Below are positions 6,571 through 13,272 of a DNA stretch of 32,348 bases, one piece after another; the first letter of the stretch is position 1, and each line of letters begins with the position of its first letter. The position numbers were made by a program, and so were the translations under genes. Under the pieces are notes generated by a model. The model was not told the DNA's origin. It was given only the letters and a program-made list of their open reading frames with translations, and made no database searches. This stretch comes from an uncultured Clostridia bacterium (GTDB lineage: Bacteria > Bacillota > Clostridia > Oscillospirales > Oscillospiraceae), in contig CALDMR010000011.1 in assembly GCA_937915065.1 (NCBI GenBank), positions 1-32,348 on the forward strand, given 5' to 3'.

Positions 6571-9258
6571 TTAGAATTCCATTTCAGTACGTGCGATAAT
6601 GTTATCCTGAGTTTCCTTAGCCAGCTTGGTAAAGTGAGCACTGTAACCGGCAACGCGGATAACCAGATCCTTGTGGTTCTCGGGATGGTTCTGTGCATCG
6701 ATCAGGGTGTTACGGTCAACAACGTTGAACTGAACGTGCATACCCTTGCGCTCGAAGTAGCCGCGGATCAGGGATGCCATGTTCTTGATACCCTTGTCGC
6801 CCGCCAGAGCGGAAGGCAGGAACTTCATGTTGTACAGCGTACCGTTACTGGCCAGTGCATGGTCCAGCTTGGACACGGAGTTGGCTGCGGCCGTAGGACC
6901 GTGAGTATCGTAACCTGCACGAGGAGACACACCGTCGGCGATGGGGGTCTTTGCCAGATGGCCGGTGGGCAGTGCCATAACGTCCTTACCATACAGAACG
7001 TTGGCGGACACGGGATACATACCAGCCTGGAACTTACCGCCGCGGGCGTTCTGATACTTCTCAACCTGCTCGCAGTAGATCTTACCGCAGATTACGGAGT
7101 ACTTATCGATCTCATCGATATCGTTACCAAAACCAACGGTGTTCTTGCAGATGGTCAGGATCTCTTCCCAACGGGCGTTGGGGATGATCTGATGGCTGCC
7201 GCTGGCCTGGCCGGCGCTGCAGCAAGGACCGTTGGAGCCGGTCTTCAGCAGATCTGCCAGGTTGTCAACGCTGTTGCCGCTCAGCAGAGCCTTCACAGCT
7301 GCATAGATCTGATCTTCGCTGGCTGCGCCGCCGTTGTAACGGCCGGACATGCAGTCTGCCACAGGGCCTGTGCCCTTGGGCTCGTTGACCAGGTTGATGC
7401 TGTCGATGGACATATTGCCCACGGAGTACTTGGGATCGCCGGCTGCCGCAGAGATGGGCTGAGAGCCGATTGCGGGCACGGGATAACCGAAGTTGTTCTC
7501 CAGAGCTTCCTTCAGTTCAGCCAGAGTGAACTTGTGATCTTCGAAGACGTTCTTCTGGATGCTGTACAGGCAGTCACCAGCGTCGATGATACCAACGCCC
7601 TGAGGACCGGAGAAGTTCCAGATTGCGCCGCCTTCCTGGACGGACTTACCCTTTTCGATACAACCGTCGATCAGGCCGGACTCGAAGGGCAGGGGAACCA
7701 TATCGCCGTGAGCGGTATCGATGCAGTTATCTGCCTCGATCATGTTGCGGACGAAGAATTCCATCTGCTTCTCAAATGCATTGATGAAGTCCTCGATGCA
7801 GTGGAAGTCGGTGATCTCGCCGGTCTTGGGGCCAATCTGATCGCCGAATGCACGGCCGTTATTCAGGGTGATATCCATGACCTTTGCCACGTTGAAGGCG
7901 CAGGCGTCGTGCCAGCCGTCATACTTATGAGCAATATCGGGCTCCACGCAGCCGGAGGGGTTGTAAGTACGGGCAACCTTCAGAGGAATGCCGCGGTTGA
8001 CCATAGCGGGAATGATAACTTCATCGTTGAACAGGTTGGGCATACCGTAACCCAGGCGGATGACTTCGATGTTGCGATACAGGAACTCATCGGGAGTCTG
8101 GGGCCCGATACGGGAACCAACGGAAGGCATAGGCATACCAACGTGAGCCAGAGCATCCAGGCACATATAGCTCATCTCGTTGGTCAGGTCGTTGCCGTCC
8201 TCATCGGTGCCGCCCAGAGCGATCAGTTCGAACATCTGGTAGCCGGCGAAGGCCTGTGCGGAGATATCGTCGCGAACCTTGTTCTTATCGTTGAACTTCA
8301 CGAACAAGCAATCCAGCAGTTCCTGAGCGAAGTCCTTGGTGATGGTCTTATCATTGACGAAGTAGGGGTTCATGTAGCGGTCGAAAGGACCGGGAGAATA
8401 GCTGTGTGCGTTGGTCTCCAGGTTGATCATGTTATGAACGAACCAGAAAGACTGCAGAGCTTCCCAGAAGGTTTCTGCAGGATGCTCGGGCACCTTGTAG
8501 CAGTTCTTGGAGATCTGCATCAGCTCGGCGCGGCGCTGAGGATTGTTTTCCTTTGCTGCCATCTCTTCAGCCAGCTTGCCGTAACGGTGAGCATAGTTGA
8601 TACCAGCAGTGTAGGTGATCAGCAGTGCCTTGTAGAACTGCAGCTGCTTGATGGCTTCGGGCTTCTTGTTATCCACCTTTGCCATGGCGTCCAGAACTTC
8701 TCTGATCACGCCTGCGAAACCGATCTTCAGGATCTTTTCGTAGTTGCAGCAGACATGGCCGACACCGGCGTACATGTAGTTACCTGCATTGAACACAGCG
8801 TGGGTCTGGCAGGCCTGGCACTCGGGGCTCATCAGGGACCAAGCATAGTCGCTCATGGTGCGGCCCTTCCAGTAATCATCGAAGTGACGGACAACTTCTT
8901 TGTCCTCCTCAGCGATATCGAACTGGTCGCAGGTACGGGTCTGCATGGTCTCCAGCTCGGTGGCCAGATCCGCATAGGAGTATTCGATACCAACATCGGA
9001 AGAACGGGGATGCACACAGGGAGAACCAACGATCAACTCTTCATCGCGAATCACGATCGGCAGGTTGTTGAACAAGTTCTCGTTCACCTTTGCGCGACGC
9101 ATAATAGCAGTCATGCCCTCGGTTTCCTTGTAGGTCTCCGTAACCAATCTTGCACGATAGGTTTCGACCATGGGCCGCGCTTCCACGATCATTTTCTTCA
9201 GGCGCTTTACTCGGTCAGTCGGTTCAGTAAAGCCTTTTTCAATCATTGTCTCGTTCAT
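6571..9258 (-). CDS. Glycyl radical enzyme, diol-dehydratase-like, microcompartment signature enzyme
   Basis: An 895-residue PFL-like protein. The thiyl site is Cys437 with Glu439 in SGCVEP; the glycyl site is Gly871 in RVAGYSAHF. His168 (AGVGHVCCNYEKIL), Ser286 and Asp451 (GWHD) sit where C. butyricum glycerol dehydratase has His164, Ser282 and Asp447 (numbers from memory), a constant offset of four matching Cys433 to Cys437. That favours dehydration of a 1,2-diol to an aldehyde. Choline-lyase residues expected 13 and 17 positions after the cysteine are not Thr and Tyr, and the His168 site lacks the Arg/Gln pair of isethionate lyase. Cys437 to Gly871 spans 434 residues against about 330 in glycerol dehydratase, so there is an insertion near 592-700. 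Translation starts about 12 bases after GAGGAGGG. Substrate is unproven; 1,2-propanediol is my best guess. Confidence 0.9.
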   Translation of the reverse strand: MNETMIEKGFTEPTDRVKRLKKMIVEARPMVETYRARLVTETYKETEGMTAIMRRAKVNENLFNNLPIVIRDEELIVGSPCVHPRSSDVGIEYSYADLATELETMQTRTCDQFDIAEEDKEVVRHFDDYWKGRTMSDYAWSLMSPECQACQTHAVFNAGNYMYAGVGHVCCNYEKILKIGFAGVIREVLDAMAKVDNKKPEAIKQLQFYKALLITYTAGINYAHRYGKLAEEMAAKENNPQRRAELMQISKNCYKVPEHPAETFWEALQSFWFVHNMINLETNAHSYSPGPFDRYMNPYFVNDKTITKDFAQELLDCLFVKFNDKNKVRDDISAQAFAGYQMFELIALGGTDEDGNDLTNEMSYMCLDALAHVGMPMPSVGSRIGPQTPDEFLYRNIEVIRLGYGMPNLFNDEVIIPAMVNRGIPLKVARTYNPSGCVEPDIAHKYDGWHDACAFNVAKVMDITLNNGRAFGDQIGPKTGEITDFHCIEDFINAFEKQMEFFVRNMIEADNCIDTAHGDMVPLPFESGLIDGCIEKGKSVQEGGAIWNFSGPQGVGIIDAGDCLYSIQKNVFEDHKFTLAELKEALENNFGYPVPAIGSQPISAAAGDPKYSVGNMSIDSINLVNEPKGTGPVADCMSGRYNGGAASEDQIYAAVKALLSGNSVDNLADLLKTGSNGPCCSAGQASGSHQIIPNARWEEILTICKNTVGFGNDIDEIDKYSVICGKIYCEQVEKYQNARGGKFQAGMYPVSANVLYGKDVMALPTGHLAKTPIADGVSPRAGYDTHGPTAAANSVSKLDHALASNGTLYNMKFLPSALAGDKGIKNMASLIRGYFERKGMHVQFNVVDRNTLIDAQNHPENHKDLVIRVAGYSAHFTKLAKETQDNIIARTEMEF

Positions 9259-9382
9259 TAAATTTCTTTGCCCTCCTCATTTTGTTTTCCACAAAAAATG
9301 TTTGTTCTGTGATACATCATCCTGACACAGGGAATCGCTCTATGCCAAGGCTCTCATAGAGCTTTTCTATGCGCCAGAAAAT

Positions 9383-9420
9383 AAAAAAAGCCCAAAAACT
9401 TTAAAAAAGTTTTTGGACTT
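9383..9420 (-). terminator. Conditional intrinsic terminator in the GRE leader
   Basis: A 14-bp stem (9407-9420 with 9389-9402, one G-U pair) and a short loop are followed by a U-run at 9383-9389, read on the minus strand. It lies inside the leader, 125 bases before the GRE start, and would stop transcription unless the overlapping P2 hairpin of the ANTAR site forms. Confidence 0.9.
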
Positions 9421-9463
9421 CGATGCCACTAAACATTGCTGACACACGCCATTGCATGCCAGC
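9411..9463 (-). promoter_or_regulatory. Two-hairpin ANTAR antiterminator site of the GRE operon
   Basis: P1 (9438-9463) is a 10-bp stem capped by hexaloop AAUGGC. P2 (about 9411-9433) is an imperfect stem capped by hexaloop AUCGAA (9419-9424). Both loops have A at position 1 and G at position 4, the signature recognised by ANTAR proteins such as EutV. The 3' arm of P2 (GUCCAAA) is also part of the 5' arm of the terminator, so the two folds exclude each other. The eutV-like gene lies just upstream, and a second copy of the same architecture precedes ucpA. Confidence 0.88.
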
Positions 9464-9524
9464 CGCTATAAAGTTTTCCGAAAGGAAGCATGCCTTGAAG
9501 ATGCATTCCCTTCGCTCAAGTTGC

Positions 9525-9553
9525 ACTATATCAATTCCACCCCTATTTGTCAA
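9525..9553 (-). promoter_or_regulatory. Promoter of the GRE microcompartment operon
   Basis: On the minus strand TTGACA (9548-9553), a 17-base spacer and TATAGT (9525-9530) with TGA just before the -10 box give a near-consensus extended -10 sigma-A promoter. Transcription would begin near 9518, giving a leader of about 260 bases that contains the antiterminator site. A strong promoter followed by a conditional terminator fits antitermination control. Confidence 0.88.
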
Positions 9554-9631
9554 TAGCTTTCCGGATTTTTGTGCATCTTATATAAAATTCTGCCGCAGAA
9601 GTTGGCAGCCTCAAAGGTGCCTGCTCCCCGC

Positions 9632-11077
9632 TTATTTTTTCCCGGTATTCCGGAAGGAAAAACGGGTCGCCGTACCCTGATCGTCGCTGTTGACAGAGAC
9701 CGTGCCTTTGAGATTAAAGCGAACCAGGCTGTCCACCAGTTTCAGTCCCAAGCCGCTGCCACTCTTCTTCTGGGTTTTCTCGTCAAAGCCACAACCATTG
9801 TCCCGCACCGTGACCCAGGAATACTCGTCTCCCTTGCCAATGGTCATCCAGATCTTCCCCTCTTTCCCATCGGGGAAGGCATATTTCAAACTATTCTGGA
9901 TCAGCTCGTTGATGACCAGTGCCACCGTGGACGCCACGCTGGCCGTCAATTCCAGGTCATCTCCCTTGATCTCAGTCGAAATCTTGCGCCCGCCCGCAGT
10001 ACAACCCTCCAGATCGCACTCCAAAAGTCGGCTCAGCATCGTCTTCAAATTGACACTGTCCGTTCCTGTATGGGCCAGCAGATCATGGGTTACGCTGACG
10101 CTGCAAATCCGGCTGATAATCGTTCTGGCGAAGGCTTTCACTTCCTCGTTTTTGCTTTGGGCGGCCTCCAGCCCCACCACGCTGATAATCGTCTGCAGAT
10201 TATTTTTCATGCGGTGATGCACTTCGTTAATGGAGGTGATACGATAGGTAATCTCCTCCTCCATCTGGCGAATCTGCGTTTTATCTTGCAGCACGACTGT
10301 GATTCCCTTATAAACTCCATCTTCCCAAATGGCGCTGACCCGTTCCTCCAGGACATAATCCCCCAGGCGCACTTCGCCCTTGATCACATCCCGTTTCATG
10401 ATCACATCGCTGAGGGAATAGCACAGCAGCTGCAGTTCCTCGTACTTCTTCCCCACCAGATCGCCCCTGTGCCCGATGCCGCGATAGATTTCCACTGCCT
10501 TGGCATTGGCAAAGTTGCAGATGCAATCCTCATCAAACAGCAGCACGCCGTCCTGCAGATGACCAACGATCCGCTTCATTTTTTCATTATTTCGATGGTG
10601 CCCTTTCGGGTCTTGATAGTTACGGAAGCGGGCAGGCTCCGTATCCATTTCGTGGGCATTGGAATACTCATAGGTCAATGCGCCAAGAACCTTTTGATCC
10701 TCATTGTAAATCGGGCTGACTGTATGCCGGACAACGGTATGCCCCTCATCGATCACGCCGATCAGGCCGCGGCCGGAAAGGCCGTATTCCAGGGCGCGGT
10801 ATACCGACGGCTCGTCCGTTTTTTCCACGAACTCGCCAAGAATATCCCGCTGATACAGGTCGCAGCTCGGGTGCCGGTACTGCGCAATAACCAGGGCACG
10901 CCCGGTCTTTGTTAAAACGTCAATATAAATATCGCCGCCCTCCAGATTACTCACGAAAGGCATCGCATGGGAAATTTCCAGCAGGATCTGAATGTCGCTC
11001 TCTTTCAGGTCCGTATTGAACCGAACCAGGTCGACCAGCATTTTATCCCGTTCTTCCCTTGTAAGGCTGCTCCGCAT
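9632..11077 (-). CDS. eutW: EutW-type sensor histidine kinase
   Basis: 481 residues from the ATG at 11077, which follows GGAGGAGGAGCG; in-frame upstream codons have no ribosome site. The N-terminal 150 residues resemble the sensor domain of EutW-like kinases. A PAS-like domain follows (about 165-270, GVLLFDEDCICNFAN). The phosphoacceptor region HHRMKNNLQTI (His287/288) is of the HisKA_2/HWE type, followed by an ATPase domain with NELIQNSLKYAF (N box), DNGCGFD and SGLGLKLV. No membrane segments are visible, so it is probably cytosolic and senses a small molecule. It should phosphorylate the adjacent ANTAR regulator. E. faecalis EutW senses ethanolamine; here the ligand is unknown and may be the GRE substrate or product. 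Confidence 0.9.
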   Translation of the reverse strand: MRSSLTREERDKMLVDLVRFNTDLKESDIQILLEISHAMPFVSNLEGGDIYIDVLTKTGRALVIAQYRHPSCDLYQRDILGEFVEKTDEPSVYRALEYGLSGRGLIGVIDEGHTVVRHTVSPIYNEDQKVLGALTYEYSNAHEMDTEPARFRNYQDPKGHHRNNEKMKRIVGHLQDGVLLFDEDCICNFANAKAVEIYRGIGHRGDLVGKKYEELQLLCYSLSDVIMKRDVIKGEVRLGDYVLEERVSAIWEDGVYKGITVVLQDKTQIRQMEEEITYRITSINEVHHRMKNNLQTIISVVGLEAAQSKNEEVKAFARTIISRICSVSVTHDLLAHTGTDSVNLKTMLSRLLECDLEGCTAGGRKISTEIKGDDLELTASVASTVALVINELIQNSLKYAFPDGKEGKIWMTIGKGDEYSWVTVRDNGCGFDEKTQKKSGSGLGLKLVDSLVRFNLKGTVSVNSDDQGTATRFSFRNTGKK

Positions 11078-11137
11078 AATCGCTCCTCCTCCGGTTTCAG
11101 TCCGCCCAGCGCCGGGCACAGGGCCGCAGCGCGCCAA

Positions 11138-11710
11138 TCACCCGCCGTAGGCCTTCAGCAGCATTTTCGAGATTTCCACCATGGAGTGGCCCTTGTCCAT
11201 GGCCAATTTCCGGATATAGACATACGCCTCTTTTTCCGTAATCTTTCTGCGGTCCATCAACATTCCCTTGGCCCGATCCACATACTTGCGGTCATCCAGG
11301 GCTTCCTTGGTCTTTCCGACCTCTTTTTCCATCTTTTTGATTTGTTGATACTTGTGGAGGGCAATTTCGATGGCAGGGATCAGCGCCGTTTCATCCACGG
11401 GTTTGACTACATAGCCCATCACATCCATATCCACTGCCTGTTTTGCGATCTCTTTGTCCCGGTAGGCCGTCAGCACAATGATGAAACCAGCCAGCTTTTC
11501 CTCGTTGATCACCTTTGATGCTTCCAGGCCGTTCAGAATCGGCATACTGATGTCCATAATGACAAAATCCGGCTGCTGTTCCCGGCAAACGCTGATGGCG
11601 TCCAGGCCGTCCTCGGCCTCTCCCACCACTTCGTACCCATTGCTTTCCAGAATTTCCCGGATATACATCCGGATCAGCACTTCATCATCTACAACTACAA
11701 CACGATACAT
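11138..11710 (-). CDS. eutV: EutV-type response regulator with ANTAR RNA-binding domain
   Basis: 190 residues. The receiver domain (1-120) has acidic residues DDE at 8-10, phosphoacceptor Asp53 (VIMDISMP), Thr in VLTAY and Lys in VKPVD. A coiled linker (KMEKEVGKTKEAL) leads to the ANTAR domain (about 129-188: DRAKGMLMDRRKITEKEAYVYIRKLAM). Phosphorylated proteins of this class dimerise and bind two-hairpin RNA sites with A1/G4 hexaloops to block terminator formation; two such sites are present in this window. The start at 11710 follows GGGGTGGTACC; longer in-frame versions begin with non-homologous sequence. Its stop lies 60 bases before the kinase start, so regulator and kinase form one operon. 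Confidence 0.93.
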   Translation of the reverse strand: MYRVVVVDDEVLIRMYIREILESNGYEVVGEAEDGLDAISVCREQQPDFVIMDISMPILNGLEASKVINEEKLAGFIIVLTAYRDKEIAKQAVDMDVMGYVVKPVDETALIPAIEIALHKYQQIKKMEKEVGKTKEALDDRKYVDRAKGMLMDRRKITEKEAYVYIRKLAMDKGHSMVEISKMLLKAYGG

Positions 11711-11887
11711 GGTACCACCCCATTCGTTCCATGATGTTTGTCCCCAACTCAGCCGCACGCTGCCGGAGCGGCACGAAAAACTCCGTCCGCTCATAAAACA
11801 TATGCGCATACCTCGGCTGATATGCTTCCCCCGCTCCCCGCAGGATCAGCCCGCGGTACCCCAGAACAGGAAAAGCTTTTGTACATA

Positions 11888-11934
11888 TTTTTCCGGAGCC
11901 AACAGCTCCGGAAAAAACGGCATATGCCGTTTTT
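11888..11934 (-). promoter_or_regulatory. Overlapping hairpins (possible attenuator) in the eutVW leader
   Basis: On the minus strand the first hairpin (11913-11934) has an AAAAACGGC/GCCGUUUUU stem ending in a U-run, like a short terminator. The next hairpin (11888-11917) has a 12-bp UUUUUCCGGAGC/GCUCCGGAAAAA stem using the same U-run, so they cannot both form. It lies about 25 bases downstream of the predicted start site. The arrangement suggests attenuation, but no ANTAR-type hexaloop is present. Confidence 0.5.
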
Positions 11935-11963
11935 CTGCTGATACGCCAATATGATTTGTTAAT

Positions 11964-11992
11964 AGAATACACTATTTTTCGAAAGTCTGCAA
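11964..11992 (-). promoter_or_regulatory. Predicted promoter of eutVW
   Basis: On the minus strand TTGCAG (11987-11992), 17 bases and TATTCT (11964-11969). The match is moderate but it lies in an AT-rich gap upstream of the regulator pair. The 457-base stretch 11711-12167 otherwise holds the overlapping hairpins, the ucpA terminator and no convincing gene. Confidence 0.6.
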
Positions 11993-12085
11993 CAAACTTC
12001 CGCAAAGAATTCTACCATTCGGCATTTTTTATGATTCTGCCTTCTGGCTATCATCACAAATCCTGCTGCATCCCCTGCCCCGGAG

Positions 12086-12129
12086 AAAAAATGCGGAGCC
12101 CGGCATCTCTGAAGAATGCCGGGCTCCGC
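12086..12129 (-). terminator. Terminator of ucpA
   Basis: A perfect 14-bp stem (12093-12106 with 12116-12129) and a 9-base loop, followed on the minus strand by six U residues (12086-12091). It lies 39 bases after the ucpA stop. Confidence 0.93.
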
Positions 12130-12167
12130 CCCATTGATTTCATAAAATAAATTTTCTACAGTCAGGC

Positions 12168-12959
12168 TTACACGCCCATGCCGGAAGTCTCGGGCAGCGT
12201 GCTGCCGCCGTCGATCACGATCTGGGCGCCGGTGATATAGCTGGACTCATAGCAGCCCAGGAACGCTGCCAGCTCGCCGATTTCCTCGGGCTCTGCCAGG
12301 CGCTTCAGGGGCACGCCGGCAGCAATGCCGTCCAGGACGCTCTGAGGATTCTCAGGGCAGGACTGCTTTGCCATATTCTCGGCCATGGGCGTGCGCACAT
12401 AGCCGGGGCAAATGGCATTCACCGTAATATTATAATCTGCCAGTTCCCGGGCCACAGCCTTGGTAAAGCCCACCAACGCTGCCTTGGACGTGGCATAAGC
12501 CGCCTCGCCGGGGTCTGCCACCATATCACCGGTAACAGAACTCATGATCACGATCTTGCCTTCCTTTTTCATCATCATCACCGGAGCCACAGCCCGGGTC
12601 ACATTCCAGACGCCCTTGATGTTGATATCAAAGTGATAGTCCCGATCCTCATCGCTGCTGCTCAGCAGATCGCCCAGGATGCAAACACCTGCGTTGTTCA
12701 CCAGCACATCGATGGTGCCGTATTTATCCAGGGCGCATTTTACCAGATTCAGCACGCTGTCCTTATCGGTCACATCGGTTCTGACGCCGATGGCGTCATA
12801 TCCCTGAGCGCACAGTTCATTTGCAAATTCAACCACCCGCTCGCCTCGGGCTGCCAGCACCAGTTTTGCGCCGTATTTGGCATAAACGCGAGCAATGCCT
12901 TCGCCGATTCCTTTCGATGCACCGGTAATAACCGCAACTTTTCCTTCAAGTTTTTTCAT
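12168..12959 (-). CDS. ucpA: UcpA-like short-chain dehydrogenase/reductase
   Basis: 263 residues, the same length as E. coli UcpA. TGASKGIGEG (13-22) is the NAD(P)-binding loop, NNAG (88-91) the structural motif, and Ser140/141, Tyr155 and Lys159 (YATSK) form the catalytic set. MSSVTGDMVADPGE, NAICPGYVRTPMAE and the C-terminal VIDGGSTLPET are signatures I recognise from UcpA. The ATG at 12959 is chosen because it begins the conserved KLEGKVAVITG and follows GGAAAGGG. Its leader carries an ANTAR switch like that of the GRE operon, so co-regulation with the microcompartment is likely. A role as an NAD(P)H-dependent aldehyde reductase that recycles cofactor or disposes of leaked aldehyde is inferred; no other alcohol dehydrogenase is in the window. 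Confidence 0.9.
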   Translation of the reverse strand: MKKLEGKVAVITGASKGIGEGIARVYAKYGAKLVLAARGERVVEFANELCAQGYDAIGVRTDVTDKDSVLNLVKCALDKYGTIDVLVNNAGVCILGDLLSSSDEDRDYHFDINIKGVWNVTRAVAPVMMMKKEGKIVIMSSVTGDMVADPGEAAYATSKAALVGFTKAVARELADYNITVNAICPGYVRTPMAENMAKQSCPENPQSVLDGIAAGVPLKRLAEPEEIGELAAFLGCYESSYITGAQIVIDGGSTLPETSGMGV

Positions 12960-13000
12960 GTCGATGTACCCTTTCCTTTCCATGATCTGCTGTACCAGCA

Positions 13001-13036
13001 TAAAATAAAAGGCCCAAAAACGCTTTGTTTTTGGAC
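13001..13036 (-). terminator. Conditional intrinsic terminator in the ucpA leader
   Basis: On the minus strand GUCCAAAAAC (13027-13036) pairs with GUUUUUGGGC (13012-13021) over a five-base loop, followed by a U-rich tail (13001-13010). Its 5' arm overlaps the 3' arm of hairpin P2, as in the GRE leader. Confidence 0.88.
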
Positions 13037-13079
13037 TTCACTGCCGCAAAGAATCCGGTATACGCCGTTGCACACCGGA
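13030..13079 (-). promoter_or_regulatory. Two-hairpin ANTAR antiterminator site of ucpA
   Basis: P1 (13054-13079) has a 10-bp stem with hexaloop AACGGC. P2 (13030-13050) has stem UUUG(c)GGC/GUCCAAA with one bulged base and hexaloop AGUGAA (13037-13042). Both loops carry A1 and G4. Compared with the GRE site, the P1 stem sequence differs but pairing is kept, which is covariation within one window. Linker length (3 versus 4 bases) and overlap with the terminator are the same. Confidence 0.88.
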
Positions 13080-13129
13080 CAACATCCTATTTTCTGCCCG
13101 CGCAGCACCCGCTGTGCTTTATTAAATCG

Positions 13130-13158
13130 AGTGTATCAAAACAAAATCAACCTGTCAA
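13130..13158 (-). promoter_or_regulatory. Promoter of ucpA
   Basis: On the minus strand TTGACA (13153-13158), 17 bases and TACACT (13130-13135), with TGA before the -10 box. Transcription would start near 13123, about 45 bases before P1. The 313-base gap 12960-13272 thus holds promoter, ANTAR site, conditional terminator and the CoA-transferase terminator. Confidence 0.87.
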
Positions 13159-13210
13159 CCTCCCTTCCGCTTTTTGTAGGATTTGTCCAAAAGTCACCGA
13201 ACTATAAGCA

Positions 13211-13252
13211 TAAAATGCTCCCGGCGAATTGCCAGTGGCAATCCGCCGGGAG
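13211..13252 (-). terminator. Terminator of the CoA-transferase gene
   Basis: A long hairpin of 17 bp with one mismatch (13218-13234 with 13236-13252) lies 21 bases after the stop codon and is followed on the minus strand by a short U stretch (AUUUUAUG). The U-run is weak but the stem is strong. Confidence 0.75.
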
Positions 13253-13272
13253 ACAAGCATAATCAATACGGT

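Noticed and set aside
6571..9258. GRE as choline trimethylamine-lyase (CutC) or isethionate sulfite-lyase
   Set aside because: His168, Ser286 and Asp451 match diol dehydratases, and the lyase-specific residues are not at the expected places. Nearby YeiH suggested sulfite at first but is in a separate unit.
6634..9261. 875-codon plus-strand open frame antisense to the GRE gene
   Set aside because: It is the complement of a clearly homologous gene, has no family motifs and no ribosome site; codon bias of the GRE keeps the frame open.
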